Below, one piece after another: positions 18,391-28,762 of a stretch of 64,000 bases of DNA. The stretch covers positions 1,259,470 through 1,323,469 of the forward strand of contig NC_089314.1 of NCBI RefSeq assembly GCF_036669915.1, in the 5' to 3' direction. A program made the translations under genes and the position numbers. The stretch is from Pocillopora verrucosa. Lineage: Eukaryota; Cnidaria; Anthozoa; Scleractinia; Pocilloporidae. Numbering within the stretch: the first letter of the stretch is position 1; the number at the start of each line of letters is the position of its first letter. The notes below the pieces were generated by a model. That model was not told where the DNA came from. It made no database searches and saw only the letters and a program-made list of their open reading frames with translations.

Positions 18391-18796
18391 GTAAGCTAGA
18401 CTTGTATAATTCTTCCCTTTAATAGTTAGACAATTATTGAAAACGCAAGCAATATGCAAATCTTGTGCAACTCTTCATCATCTGTTTTCGTCACGTTCCG
18501 AGGAGAGGACAAATTTTTAGCTTTTTTCCTTAACTTTCAATTTTTAAATTTCCTTTGATTCGCCACTTTCTAGGTGCCTATAACGTGGTAAACGCCATTT
18601 GGCGTTTACTATTGAACTCCTTTTTTGACGGTTGACAGTAAAAAAAAACTACCGTTTTCGACAGTTAACAGCTATCAACGAGCGCTTTTCATTCAACTAA
18701 TTTATTCTTGTTTTCTCGTCACCATACTCCCACCAATAGCGTAGCTTCACTTTCTGCATATAAGCCCACACACAACCCACAATCCTCCTCCAATCG

Positions 18797-18946
18797 CTCT
18801 GACGAAGGGCTAACGCTCAAAAAGTCTGCTTTTTTACTGTTTACTATGGCAAATTTACGTTTTCAACTCAGTTGTTAACACTAAATTACCTGCTATACTC
18901 CCACCGACGCAGCGCCACAGTTTCTTTAGAAACTTACCCCCTTTAT
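18797..18946 (+). repeat. Dispersed repeat family A
   Basis: About 150 bp sharing three blocks with copies elsewhere in the window: a CTGACGA...GGGCTAACGCTC block, a centre of the type AACTCAGTTGTTAACACTAA, and an end CCACAGTTTCTTTAGAAAC. Strand is given as that reading CTGACGA. The GAAAC box is mutated here. Confidence 0.7.
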
Positions 18947-21217
18947 AAATTTTAGGGTGTTTGACAGATGACAGTTCAAATCCAATTAAGATGGTATTTT
19001 AGTGCTCATTTAAATCGCCGCTTTAAACGATCCTTAAAATAGCCATCCTAAAAGATTCTTAAAATCGCGCCACTCCATCGCCTCTAGATTGGCCGCTTTA
19101 ATTGTTGTCAAAGTTCCCTCAGATCAATACCTAAACTGTTCATTAGACGTTCATTAAAACCGCTTAAATGGCCATATTTATTAGAAGTTACTTCTGATTG
19201 GCCAGTCTTGTGCTCTAACAGAGCCCAGCTTTGCGATAGGCTACATGATAAAGAGAAGCACTGAAACAACATAAAAATCGACTTAACTGTTGAACTGAAA
19301 TTCAATTTAGGTGAGAAAATTTTATTGATATTTAAAAAATGTTCAGTGTGTATTTTCAGAAATAATCTGTAACAATGTCTGACTTAATCAACGATTGGTC
19401 AATTTGAGATTAACAGGTGTAACAAGAATGAGCTAAGTTGCTACCCATAATAATTTTTCTCCCAGGTATCATAAGTAACATATATGATCTTCTAACTTTT
19501 CTCTCGTCTCAAACAACAGTCACTGAAATTGGAATTCGAAGTGCATCAGAAGAACTATCTAATAATTATTTCCTAGAAGGAATAATTTTATATTTTTATA
19601 TCTATTTATATTTTTCATTATCAGCTAATTTCTGTAGTTGTCGGAGCTGTTTTTTTTGCAACGGTTTTCTTTTTATAATACTTATATACTTGCGTTATTT
19701 TTTCTTAAATGGTATACAGGATATTAGTGCGCACAATTTGTATTCCTACTAGTCGCTCTCATAATATTTAGGAATCTTTTTTGAGAATTAAAACGAGGTC
19801 TCCACTTTGAATTTGGTCTTATTGAGATATCTTTGATGAAGTGGTTTTTACAACACGCTATCTCATAATTGTCTCTTTGAGAAAGCATCCTTTGACTCCA
19901 AAACCTACTTCATTATGAAGTTCATTTCTGGCAAATGAAACTCCTGTGCTAGTTATACAAATTAATCAATCAGCCTCCTCTTGAATAGAAAATGTGTCAA
20001 ATGTGTATCTTCTGTTTAAATCATGACTAATGATTGACGTTGGTGGTAGTCCTGACTATTTTCAAATTTTTGAAACAGAGATACTAAATAAGCCCAGGAT
20101 AAAATTGAAATCAAGCAGTGCTTTTTTGTTGCACGCCGGGTGGTTTATGCCCGGGTTATAATTAGAGCTTACAAGCCAAGGTAATCTTCCACTTACTTTG
20201 TCTTCATTGGCAGAATTGAATTGAAAAAATGAAGTTGCTTATTATTAACCATATCTTTCTCAATCGCCTTTTAAATAACATTAATTTAAGGATCGTCAAC
20301 TTTGTTCGAAATTGCCCAAAGATAAACTGATAAACTGTCTTGTATCAATTTTTACTTTAAGAATTTCGCACAGTTAAAGACTGAAAGAGACAATGAACAT
20401 ATAGAGAAAGGAAAACGAAGAAGCAAACGTATTAATAACATCGATCGAAAGTTGAGTTTTCGTCCATAAAAAACTCAAAGTTTTTGGAGTTAAGTTGAGT
20501 TGAGTTGAATCTAGAGAAATTAAATTGAAGTCAATGGAGTTATGCTGATAACTCATCAGTGTCTTCGTTTGATCCTTCTTATTTTTATTATTTATATTTT
20601 CTTTCAGTTTCCATTGTCCTTTAGAAAACCTCAAAATGTAAATGATATCTTCCTGGGAATTTAACACAAACGCGTGTGCTAGAACATTCTCCCTGATTTG
20701 CATAACTTTGAAGTCAATGCGTTATTAGCGATATTCAGCGGGTATGCGCGAACTCCTTGTGCCAGCTGATAACAACATACACGACCGACAATACCTTGAA
20801 ATATAAACTCCTTAAGGAATAATTTGAAGGTGTCGTAATGACCAAAAGAGTGATCATTATTGGTTGAAACTAGGTCTTAGCATCTGAGGTGCAAGGCAAT
20901 AACACTATGGAAAAAAATTAGTCACCTGCTTCACCTGTCACAATGATCACTCAAAATGATGACAGCATGCGAAACATTTAATGGGTTTCCTCGATCTACG
21001 TCGCCAAAAATTTCCTTCAAAATACGTATTCTGAGATAATTGTAAGTAAGGCCCAATATTTGATACTTTATATTGTTTAAATTCAATAGTATGGTATTTT
21101 TTGACGGTCATAAGAAGCAATACAAGGAGTTGTATCGCTCATGTGTGAACGAAACACATATTTCAACAGATTTGTGGAAGACTTCATCTAAAGGGAATAA
21201 GGGTACAAACGTTGATC

Positions 21218-22858
21218 ATGTTGAAGAAAACAGAAGTAGGAAAAGCAACTCGAAGGAAATACCCAAAGGTAGAGGAGAAGAAAAGGAAGAGCGCTGACAG
21301 CAGAAACAAGACAAGATTTAGCAGGACAAAAGCAGCGACAAACGAAGGGAATGCATTCAGATACGAGGCAGAAATTCAAGAAAACACTGCGATTGAAAGA
21401 AATGCTTCAGAAATTTACAGTTTCCCCGAAGAAAAGCATGTTAATGAAATGCAAAGTGAAGGAGAGCTAAAAGTTGCGAGATGCGACTTTCGAAAGCTAA
21501 GAAGTTTTGACATGGAAAGCATTGATGACTCTCTCAGCATGATATCTTTAAATTCTCGACCAACGTCAGCCGTTACTGATTTTGCAGAGGAAGTGAAACT
21601 TGAAAGTGATGAAGAATTTTCAAGTTTGGAGAAATTAAACGAAAACGATCAATTTCTGATGCGGAAGATTTCAAATGAGAGCAATTCGAGTGATTTGGAA
21701 ATTTCAGTTGACAAAGGGTCGCCAAGGATACAAGGCATTGAAAATCGAGAAGAAAGTGATTTGGTTGACGAGGAAACGGAGAGAGACAATTCCAGGAACG
21801 CAATTGCTATTCTTCCCTTAGAAGAAGTAGAGATAATAGAAGAGAAAGGAAATAAAAAAGCCAATGTTAAATCTGCATGGGAATTGAATGAAAAATTCCT
21901 TTTAACCGCAGACTTTCCAGCCAGAATTTGGGAAGAGAAGATTAATGGAAAAGCAATGAATGCAAGAAGGAAGTCATCTGAACTATTTAATGCAAGTTTT
22001 CCTCCATTATCTTCAGTCTCTGAATTACGAAGAGGCTCATATCCTATTTCACCTTTGATGTCCTCAGGTTCACCACGTGAGCTTCCATTACTATCAGGAA
22101 GACAATGCAAAGTTAAACTTCCCACGCATTTCCCAGGGGTGCCCTCCCCTGAAGTCGAAGGTGATTCCGAAATCAAGTCTTCGGATGATGAGGTGTTAAA
22201 TGCTTTACTCCTGGAGAAAGGACAAAAGGCAGGGGGAAATAATGCAAAATTACACAAAAAACGAATTGATGTTCCCGGAAAACAGGGAAGTAATTTGACA
22301 ATTTCCTCCACTAGGTCATCTCCCATTCTAAGTAGATCGCACTCACCAGTGGCATCTACAGAAACTCTTGCAATGAATGTTGCATCTACTGAATACCTCG
22401 CTACCCGAGTTGTCACCCAACTAGACTGTGCTTTACAAGAGACTGTCAACGTCAGCAAAAACAGATCAACGATTCGCGCAGGTTGTGTGACGCCAAATTT
22501 GATGCCCCAAAGGTACAGCTCTCTTTCATTTCGTCCAACCACGAGCAACTATTTCAGGGGAACAAGCAATTCACTTACGCTACCCACAGTTCAAGACAAA
22601 TGCAGCAAAAGTTTACCAAATTTGACGGATAATAAAACTAAAAGAATGTTTGTGACATTCGACAAAGATCTTCCTCGCGCAAAAGTAGTCGACTTGGAGG
22701 GAAAAAGTGACGTCTCACAGAAATGTCGTCTAATTAACCGCAGATTATCCAGCGAAGACGCATTAGTAAGGGCCATGCTCGACAAAAAAATTCAAAAGAA
22801 GGCAATGGTAAGAAAGTGGGTTGTTTCATCTTCGCAAAGTACATTAACTGCAGAGTAA
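21218..22858 (+). CDS. Serine-rich, probably disordered protein of unknown family (about 546 aa)
   Basis: Long open frame that I do not recognise. The first ATG in frame is 21218; the frame is open back to an upstream stop at 21146, and a candidate splice acceptor (TTTCAACAG) ends at 21169, so a 5' exon could add residues. The N-terminus is very basic (KKTEVGKATRRKYPKVEEKK), the middle is acidic and Ser-rich, and the C-terminus is again basic. Several basophilic-kinase-like sites are visible (RRKSSEL, RRGSYPISP, NRRLSSED), as is a SPILSRSHSPVAS segment, which suggests a phosphoregulated cytosolic or nuclear protein. No signal peptide, membrane segment or folded domain is evident. The best candidate for a conserved part is the last 90 residues (KSLPNLTDNKTKRMFVTFDK onward). 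The stop codon lies inside GAGTAAGC, a possible splice donor, so a further exon is possible. Confidence 0.6.
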   Translation: MLKKTEVGKATRRKYPKVEEKKRKSADSRNKTRFSRTKAATNEGNAFRYEAEIQENTAIERNASEIYSFPEEKHVNEMQSEGELKVARCDFRKLRSFDMESIDDSLSMISLNSRPTSAVTDFAEEVKLESDEEFSSLEKLNENDQFLMRKISNESNSSDLEISVDKGSPRIQGIENREESDLVDEETERDNSRNAIAILPLEEVEIIEEKGNKKANVKSAWELNEKFLLTADFPARIWEEKINGKAMNARRKSSELFNASFPPLSSVSELRRGSYPISPLMSSGSPRELPLLSGRQCKVKLPTHFPGVPSPEVEGDSEIKSSDDEVLNALLLEKGQKAGGNNAKLHKKRIDVPGKQGSNLTISSTRSSPILSRSHSPVASTETLAMNVASTEYLATRVVTQLDCALQETVNVSKNRSTIRAGCVTPNLMPQRYSSLSFRPTTSNYFRGTSNSLTLPTVQDKCSKSLPNLTDNKTKRMFVTFDKDLPRAKVVDLEGKSDVSQKCRLINRRLSSEDALVRAMLDKKIQKKAMVRKWVVSSSQSTLTAE

Positions 22859-23124
22859 GCTCAGACATCAATTACCTAGAGAGCGGAGTTTGCTCAAGTC
22901 ACTACGGAAAAGAAATTGTTGATTGAACGCTAGTCAAATAATAGTTCAATCTTTTACATGTATGGGCTAACTTTACCGAGCTACACACGGCTAAATGTGT
23001 CGGTCAGAAAAAAAAGAGGAATTAAAAAATTCTTTACAACCGGCTAGTACATTTTTTTGTGTGCGGAAGTTCTTTTCAGAAAATCGTCTTAAATACTTCT
23101 CTTGAAAGAAGACTGAGGAAATTA

Positions 23125-23345
23125 GGGACCCGTCATTATTCATCGGGGGGAGTGGAGAGAAATTGGAGGATTTAATTAATTTTTTGGGGGGGAGGGAAGC
23201 ACATGGCTATTGGGGGGAATTGAGGGGGGATCAGTCACTAACAGAGTTTAAGTGGGAGAAACTAAAGAACATTGAATGCCAATGAGGGGAGAATAAGAAT
23301 TCTTGAGTGCCTCGGGGGGGTTTAGGGAGGTTTATTTTGACACAA
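23125..23345 (+). repeat. G-rich repeat tract 1
   Basis: Repeated runs of five to seven G (for example TTTTTTGGGGGGGAGGG, ATTGGGGGGAATTGAGG, GGGGGGATCAGTCAC). Begins with GTCATTATTCATC, almost the same as the entry to the second G tract, so both belong to one dispersed family. Can form G-quadruplexes. Confidence 0.6.
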
Positions 23346-24654
23346 CCAGAATCCGCCCCCCCCCCTCCCCCCATCACCTCCGTGATAAAAAAAAAAGAAA
23401 AAATGAGTGCCTCAGGCAGGAAAAACGCCTCTTCAGGTGATAAGATCTTGGTTTTGAAAGGGATTGCTTTCCTTTGCGTTGCGTTGTGAGGAGAACATAT
23501 AACTCGATATTCTCGGCTGATAGAAATTATATAGAATCAAGGTGGAATTATATCGTTAGCTCCCTTTTTCATTCAGTTTGCTTTTTGTTTAGCCCCTGTA
23601 AGGAATATTTTGTTCCAACCAACGAGTTAAAACGTATCTTGAATTCATATCATAGCTTAACAACAAAGTGACAACTTGTACACTCTGGTAGCTCGATTTG
23701 GTACTTTTTGAAGTTTATTGCTCAACTGGTCAGACGACCATCCCAAGCAAGCCTCCGTAATTGAAGTGTCGTGCTCATGTATGTGGGCCTTTTATGCGAG
23801 TTTTTCCTCAATGTAAAGCCTAAGATATCTACTTAGGTTTCTTTGGTTTATTTCTACGCCGAATTGTTAGGTATTCCTCCAGCAGTTTCATGTAAAAAAG
23901 CACTGATTGCCGCACTTTCACCATACGTTGGAGATGCTTCTGTAACCTTGCACTTCCATTTTTAATCAAAAGGGCAAGTCCTTTAGTTCATCTTGAAATG
24001 TCCACTGTTTTACACTCAAAGAGACCCTAATTGTACAATTGGTCATGCAATGTAAAGTATCCATAGTTTTACCCTCAAAGAAAACCTGACCTTACAGATG
24101 GCCCCGCATATTGAAATAGTTGTATTCAGAGAGACAGCCTAACTGTACAACTAATGACGCACTCTTTGGTCGCATACATGTGTTCAGGTACTCAATCTTA
24201 ACTAAAGGTAAAAATCTTAAATCTAAGGTAGGGCCAAGACACTTTTTATATTTTCTTGGGTAGGGTCATAAAGCTATCTTAGAGTTTTTATGTACAGGCA
24301 CAATCCTATATTGTAGATGAATAAACTGAAAACTTCGTTTGGGATGCAAACGTTTGTTTGATAATAAAAGAACTACAATTAGCAGCAAGAAAGACTACAT
24401 ATAATTTATATGGCGTCTAAAACTAAAAACATTAAAATTTCTATAAAGAGATTTAGCTCAAAGATAGAGTAAAATATTGTTGAGAAGTATTCTCCTAAGT
24501 CTTCTGACTTTCCCTTCTTGGCGTTAAAAAGCCTCTGATTTGAAGTCAAACTATTTTTTATACAACTAATTGCGCAATGATTAATCGGTGGATACAACTG
24601 ATGAAAATTTGACGCCTTTTACGTTATTCTACAATGATCAAAAGTAATCTAATA

Positions 24655-24860
24655 AAGGCCAGTCACTATTCATCACCTCGGAAGAAGGGGGTCAGGGGGT
24701 CGGGGGGTCTTGGGGCTGGGGGCTGGGGGCTGGGGGCCGGGGATCGGGGGGATCGGGGGGATCGGGGGGTCGGAGGATCTGGAGAATTAAATGGTTTTAA
24801 GGGAGAACGGTGGGGGGATCAGTGGTCTTTAACTGAGTATTAAGGGGGATTATAGGATAT
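24655..24860 (+). repeat. G-rich repeat tract 2 with minisatellite
   Basis: Entry GGCCAGTCACTATTCATC, then tandem GGGGGCTG and GGGGGGATC units, then GGGGGGATCAGTGG. Strong quadruplex potential. Same family as tract 1, with the central part expanded. Confidence 0.65.
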
Positions 24861-25069
24861 TGAGTGTTTCTTTTATAATTTAAACTATGTTACAATTACC
24901 TGCATAGAGTTTCAACATTAACGATTGCACGTAACCCACCGTTGTGTGTAAATCAATGTTATTGTCACTGAACACCCCTGCCCCCGGCGATAAATTTTTT
25001 TTCTAAAAAAGGTCAAGAAATAGTAGACAGGGTCCTCTGAAGTTGCGCAAGTATCAATCTTATTCAGCT

Positions 25070-25258
25070 TCATCCGCCATCTTGATGCTGTTGCCTGCCC
25101 GAAGCTGTCAAAATAATCATTTCCAGCTTCCTCTGCTCCTTGGTCTTCTTCGGCTTCTTCCTTTGGTTTTTTCTCCTTTGTTCCAGCTTCTTCTGCTCCT
25201 TCTTCCTCTTTATCTCTTCCTCTATGCGTCTTTGTTTTAAAATTTCCGTCAGTTCAGC
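25070..25258 (-). other. Lys/Glu-rich exon-like open stretch downstream of the CRD gene
   Basis: The minus strand shows an acceptor (TACTTTTTTAG) followed by 62 open codons to a TGA, very rich in Lys, Glu, Arg and Gln (for example EEEIKRKKEQKKLEQRR), typical of a charged single helix. A strong donor (ACT|GTAAGT) lies 10 nt after the CRD-gene stop, at 25738, so this block could be a spliced 3'UTR exon or an alternative product. The + strand is a CTT/TTC-rich simple sequence, so an open frame here may also be chance. Confidence 0.3.
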
Positions 25259-25747
25259 CTAAAAAAGTACCAAGATGCAGTTAGCTTAACAGGAGTTTTT
25301 TAAATTCTCCTTCCATTTGCATCTACTCAAATCCCCCTTCCACTGCCGCATAGGGCTGGAATATAGTTTAATGCCCCGTTCACGCCACAGCTTAAACATG
25401 TTATAGGGCTATTTTTTTAAATTTTGTTATCCTCATAGAAGCTGCTTCAACCAATGTTTTTCGACTCCAAATTTAGCATGTTAAAAATACAAGGTAGAGA
25501 GTGATTACTTGAATCTTATGGAAAATTCAGTTTTTCAGTTCTCTGTGTATGATTTTCTTTCAGAAAAACTCGAATAACCTAAACATTTTTGCCTGGTGTG
25601 GATGGGATATAAGTCATTTCAAAATTTTCGTTGTTAATTTGTCGACATTGTTGAGTGTGTTATAACTTGCGGAAAAAGTCCCGTGTTATCTCAGTTGCCC
25701 CTGAGTTTGTCATCTTGAGCAATCAAAGTGAACTTACAGTTGCCAAA

Positions 25748-28711
25748 TTAGACTGCTTTGCAATTAAACGTCTTTAAACCGAGGCCAAAGTAATCACAAC
25801 GACCAATCAGATCGAAGCGTACCATAATCGAAAATGGGTCTTTTAAACTAAACTGAACTTCAGGCGTTACCTTGTATTTCGTCCTCCACAATGTTTCCAC
25901 TATGTCCAAGAGAAATTGTTCATCCGGTAGTGTCAGGCTAAAGCTTATTGTCAATCCTTGTACCATGTTATCGTGACCAAAGAAGCCAAATTCTCCCCCT
26001 TCCCTATAGCAAGCGTAAGTGCCTCTTGTGGGGCACCTCCGATTTCCGCCATAGAATTGCATAACCTTTAGTGAAAGAGAACGGCTCTCATCTTCCTTAA
26101 TAAGTCTGGTCACTTGCACTCGCGCGGTCACGTACGGGTTGTCAGGGCGACCGGTTTCATTTATGGAAATAACTTTGCCTGTGAAAGCTGAAATGAAACA
26201 TGTTAAAGAGGAGTATAGTCAGCTGCATTCATTTAGGTTTCATAGCACGAAAGAACCAAGAATAACACCACAAACATCTCAGCCCGTTACCGTTACAGAG
26301 TTACCAGACCCGCCCCACTCCCTATACAACGTTAAATCAGGGTGTCCCCTAGGATAAATTATAGGGATGTTGTCTTGATTAGCTCATAGAATGATCTTTA
26401 TCATTAGATTTTGGTAACGCCAATAATAATAATTCAGTGTCTGGCAGTCTATGAGAATATTGGAATTTGCGACAACTGGGTTTCAACTGCAATGTCCAAG
26501 TGGACCGACGCCTCTTCTTTCAGCCGCAAAAATCTCTCGCTCAAACTTCAACAAAAAGGTCACTCATGAAACTTAACCGATTTACTTGAAAGATCCCCAC
26601 CACCCGAATCTCTAACATTGTTATAAATCAGCTTATGTTTTTAACAAAGAATATCTGAATATCGCAATTCAGTTATACTTCGTAGTGAATAACGTAAACT
26701 GGATACCGTAGATTCCGGTGTTAGTACTTACACATGTGCATATGTGCTCATGGTGACACAATGATAGTCGACCATAACAATGGCATTAAAAACGAAGGCA
26801 CTGAATCGTTCCATTAAGTAAACACTCTTGGGTCTGGTTTTCATGGTATGAAAAATAATTATTTGGTTTTATCGCGTTGGTCAGTGGTATACATTCTCAT
26901 TTGTTCCGTTTCCAGAGTTGACAGTTTTTCACTGACACTGAGGTGAATAATTGTCTCAGTATATAACATACACAAACCCAAAAAGTAGTTTATTTCTTTC
27001 AATATTCCAAAAATGGTCTCTGGCTGCCTGGAGGTGAAAGATACAACCTAATGACTTCCGAGCCAACCGATTAGTGCGTGAGGAAAGTACTATTCACCTG
27101 TGAAGTATATGTTAATGCTAACTATTGTTTTTGAAATATGTATATCAAGGATTACTCACCAAAAGTATATTGGCTTCTAAAGAAGGCTTCATAAAAATCT
27201 TTCGTAAAATTACGTATTACTGAAAATTAAGAAAATTTAAAATAATTAGTATAAATGACAACCAAACTTCATTGTATAAAACTGGACATGCAGAAATTTT
27301 TTCGCTTCTGAGGGAATGTTTGTTACAATATTGAAATGAGGGTTGTGGCAGAGATCTTCCTTTCCCATTTTACACGTTTTTTATTCCTCTACTTTATCAC
27401 CAGTTCACCATTGCATTTCAAGATTGTCAAAATTCAAAATGATTGGTAATCCTCTCTATCTGTAATTTTGTAAAAAATAATTTTGAGTCTTTTTCTTTTT
27501 AGTTTACCTTTTTAGGTTCGATAACTTCAAACTTTTAAAAAATATAATTATGCTCGCAGGAATACAGTTTTTTCTGTCGTGTCTGTCGATCAGTCAGGAC
27601 AGACTCAAGTACGGTGAAAACTCACATTTCGCGAGAGAACTCCATAATGAGCATATTTCGCGCCAAAATATATCGTTTATAGATGTCTGACCGCTAAAAT
27701 TGTTTCAACGAACTTTCACTGAGCTTGTATCAAAGGAACTGGTCAGAAAATTCAACTACGCGGAAAAATGTGATCCTATTAAACGGAAAGATAGAACGGT
27801 AGTGGAATGGTGGGATGGCGGAATACCCTACGACGCGGAATGCCTTGTTGTGTGAAACAAAAGTCTCTCAAAAATGGAATTGCAATGGAATGCGGTAGGT
27901 TTTCTGTTTTGCATGTGAGAAAAGTTTTCTGTAACGCTCCTTGTAGCGTCATCATACATCATTTATTTCTTTTCAATGCTATAAAAATTGTGTTATATCA
28001 GTAGCCATATGCAGTCTTAAACTGCCTAATTTTTTTTGGAAGAGCAAACAAAAATCTTCAAAAATCTAGTCTACGGTCCGGGGAAAACAAACAAAAAAAT
28101 TGTTCCCAAGGTTTACACTGACAAGTGTAGAGAAAGGCGGAAATTTAGCACAAAGTAAGACATATTCAATACTTACTGTACCAATCCCATGATTGATCAT
28201 AGGTCCATCCTGTACGCATGTCAGGTTGCATGCAAAGTTTATCGTCATAGAACGGAAGATATCTGCAGTTATGTCTCAGAAATCCAACGGTCATATGGAG
28301 TGAAGGAGATACGTACTTATCCTTGCACGCGGTTGCGAAATTCATACATGTCTCACGGCAGGGCCTCAGTGGCATACCAATATGAAACGTATGAGTACAA
28401 GTGGCGATGTTCAGCGAACAGGTGTAGGCAAATATATCGGGTGGGCAAATTCTCTGGTCGACCTTATAGAACATGTCGTGCAGGTCTGGAAACTTAGGAT
28501 TGAAACGGTACCTTCTCAGAAAACTTCGCCAGCTTATTCGAACCATTATCCTTACAAATTTACGTGGACCTCCATACCCCTTAACCAATATGTGCCTTCT
28601 GCACCGAACGATCTTCCGACTCCAGTCCTTACAATGGTCGACTTTTTTTCTCATGTCATCGCTAGAAACTGTCGCGGGAAGAAGCAACATGAATATCACA
28701 AGGAAATTCAT
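25748..28711 (-). CDS. Divergent secreted Frizzled-CRD protein with unrecognised C-terminal domain (3 exons, 341 aa)
   Basis: Exons 28711-28177, 27219-27160 and 26178-25748 join in frame (535+60+431 nt, both introns phase 1, GT/AG sites). Residues 1-17 are a signal peptide. Residues 27-160 look like a Frizzled cysteine-rich domain: ten Cys, with the diagnostic block MPLRPCRETCMNFATACKD followed by a Cys pair near RYLPFYDDKLCMQPD. It departs from standard CRDs by a long basic segment between the second and third Cys (about residues 34-75). After the CRD, residues 179-341 carry four Cys (RRC, YAC, GRC, FNC), two N-glycosylation sequons (NFT at 182, NET at 205) and beta-rich text, but no netrin-like or Frizzled transmembrane pattern I can recognise. 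It is therefore a secreted protein, possibly binding Wnt or another lipid-modified ligand. The sFRP gene at 40-46 kb on the same strand has the same three-exon, phase-1 layout, suggesting a diverged paralogue. Confidence 0.75.
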
Positions 28712-28750
28712 TGTGAACAGTGTTGATTCTAATGTTTACTGGATGTGGCG

Positions 28751-28762
28751 CCTTTTATGGAG
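28751..28762 (-). promoter_or_regulatory. Possible TATA box of the divergent CRD gene
   Basis: The minus strand reads CCATAAAAGGCG about 45 nt before the ATG at 28711. ATAAAAGG is close to a TATA box and would imply a very short 5' leader. No further promoter evidence. Confidence 0.3.

Larger units (their letters stand above)
15660..21140. other. Intergenic, repeat-containing
   Basis: No coding sequence supported; several short frames are AT-driven. Holds a duplicated 50-bp motif (17302-17352 and 18341-18390), a short perfect hairpin GTAAACGCC/GGCGTTTAC near 18599-18620, and a family A repeat at 18797-18946. Confidence 0.55.
22870..25060. other. Intergenic with two G-rich repeat tracts
   Basis: Nothing coding recognised. 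The G-rich tracts (about 23125-23345 and 24655-24860) are listed separately. The interval between them is plain AT-rich sequence. Confidence 0.55.

Noticed and set aside
21073-21297. 74-codon + strand frame overlapping the start of the serine-rich gene
   Set aside because: Different frame and no recognisable domain; it cannot be joined with the long frame without an unsupported splice.
21649-22548. 299-codon frame on the minus strand
   Set aside because: Antisense shadow of the serine-rich + strand gene; composition follows from complementing Ser/Glu codons and it shows no domain.
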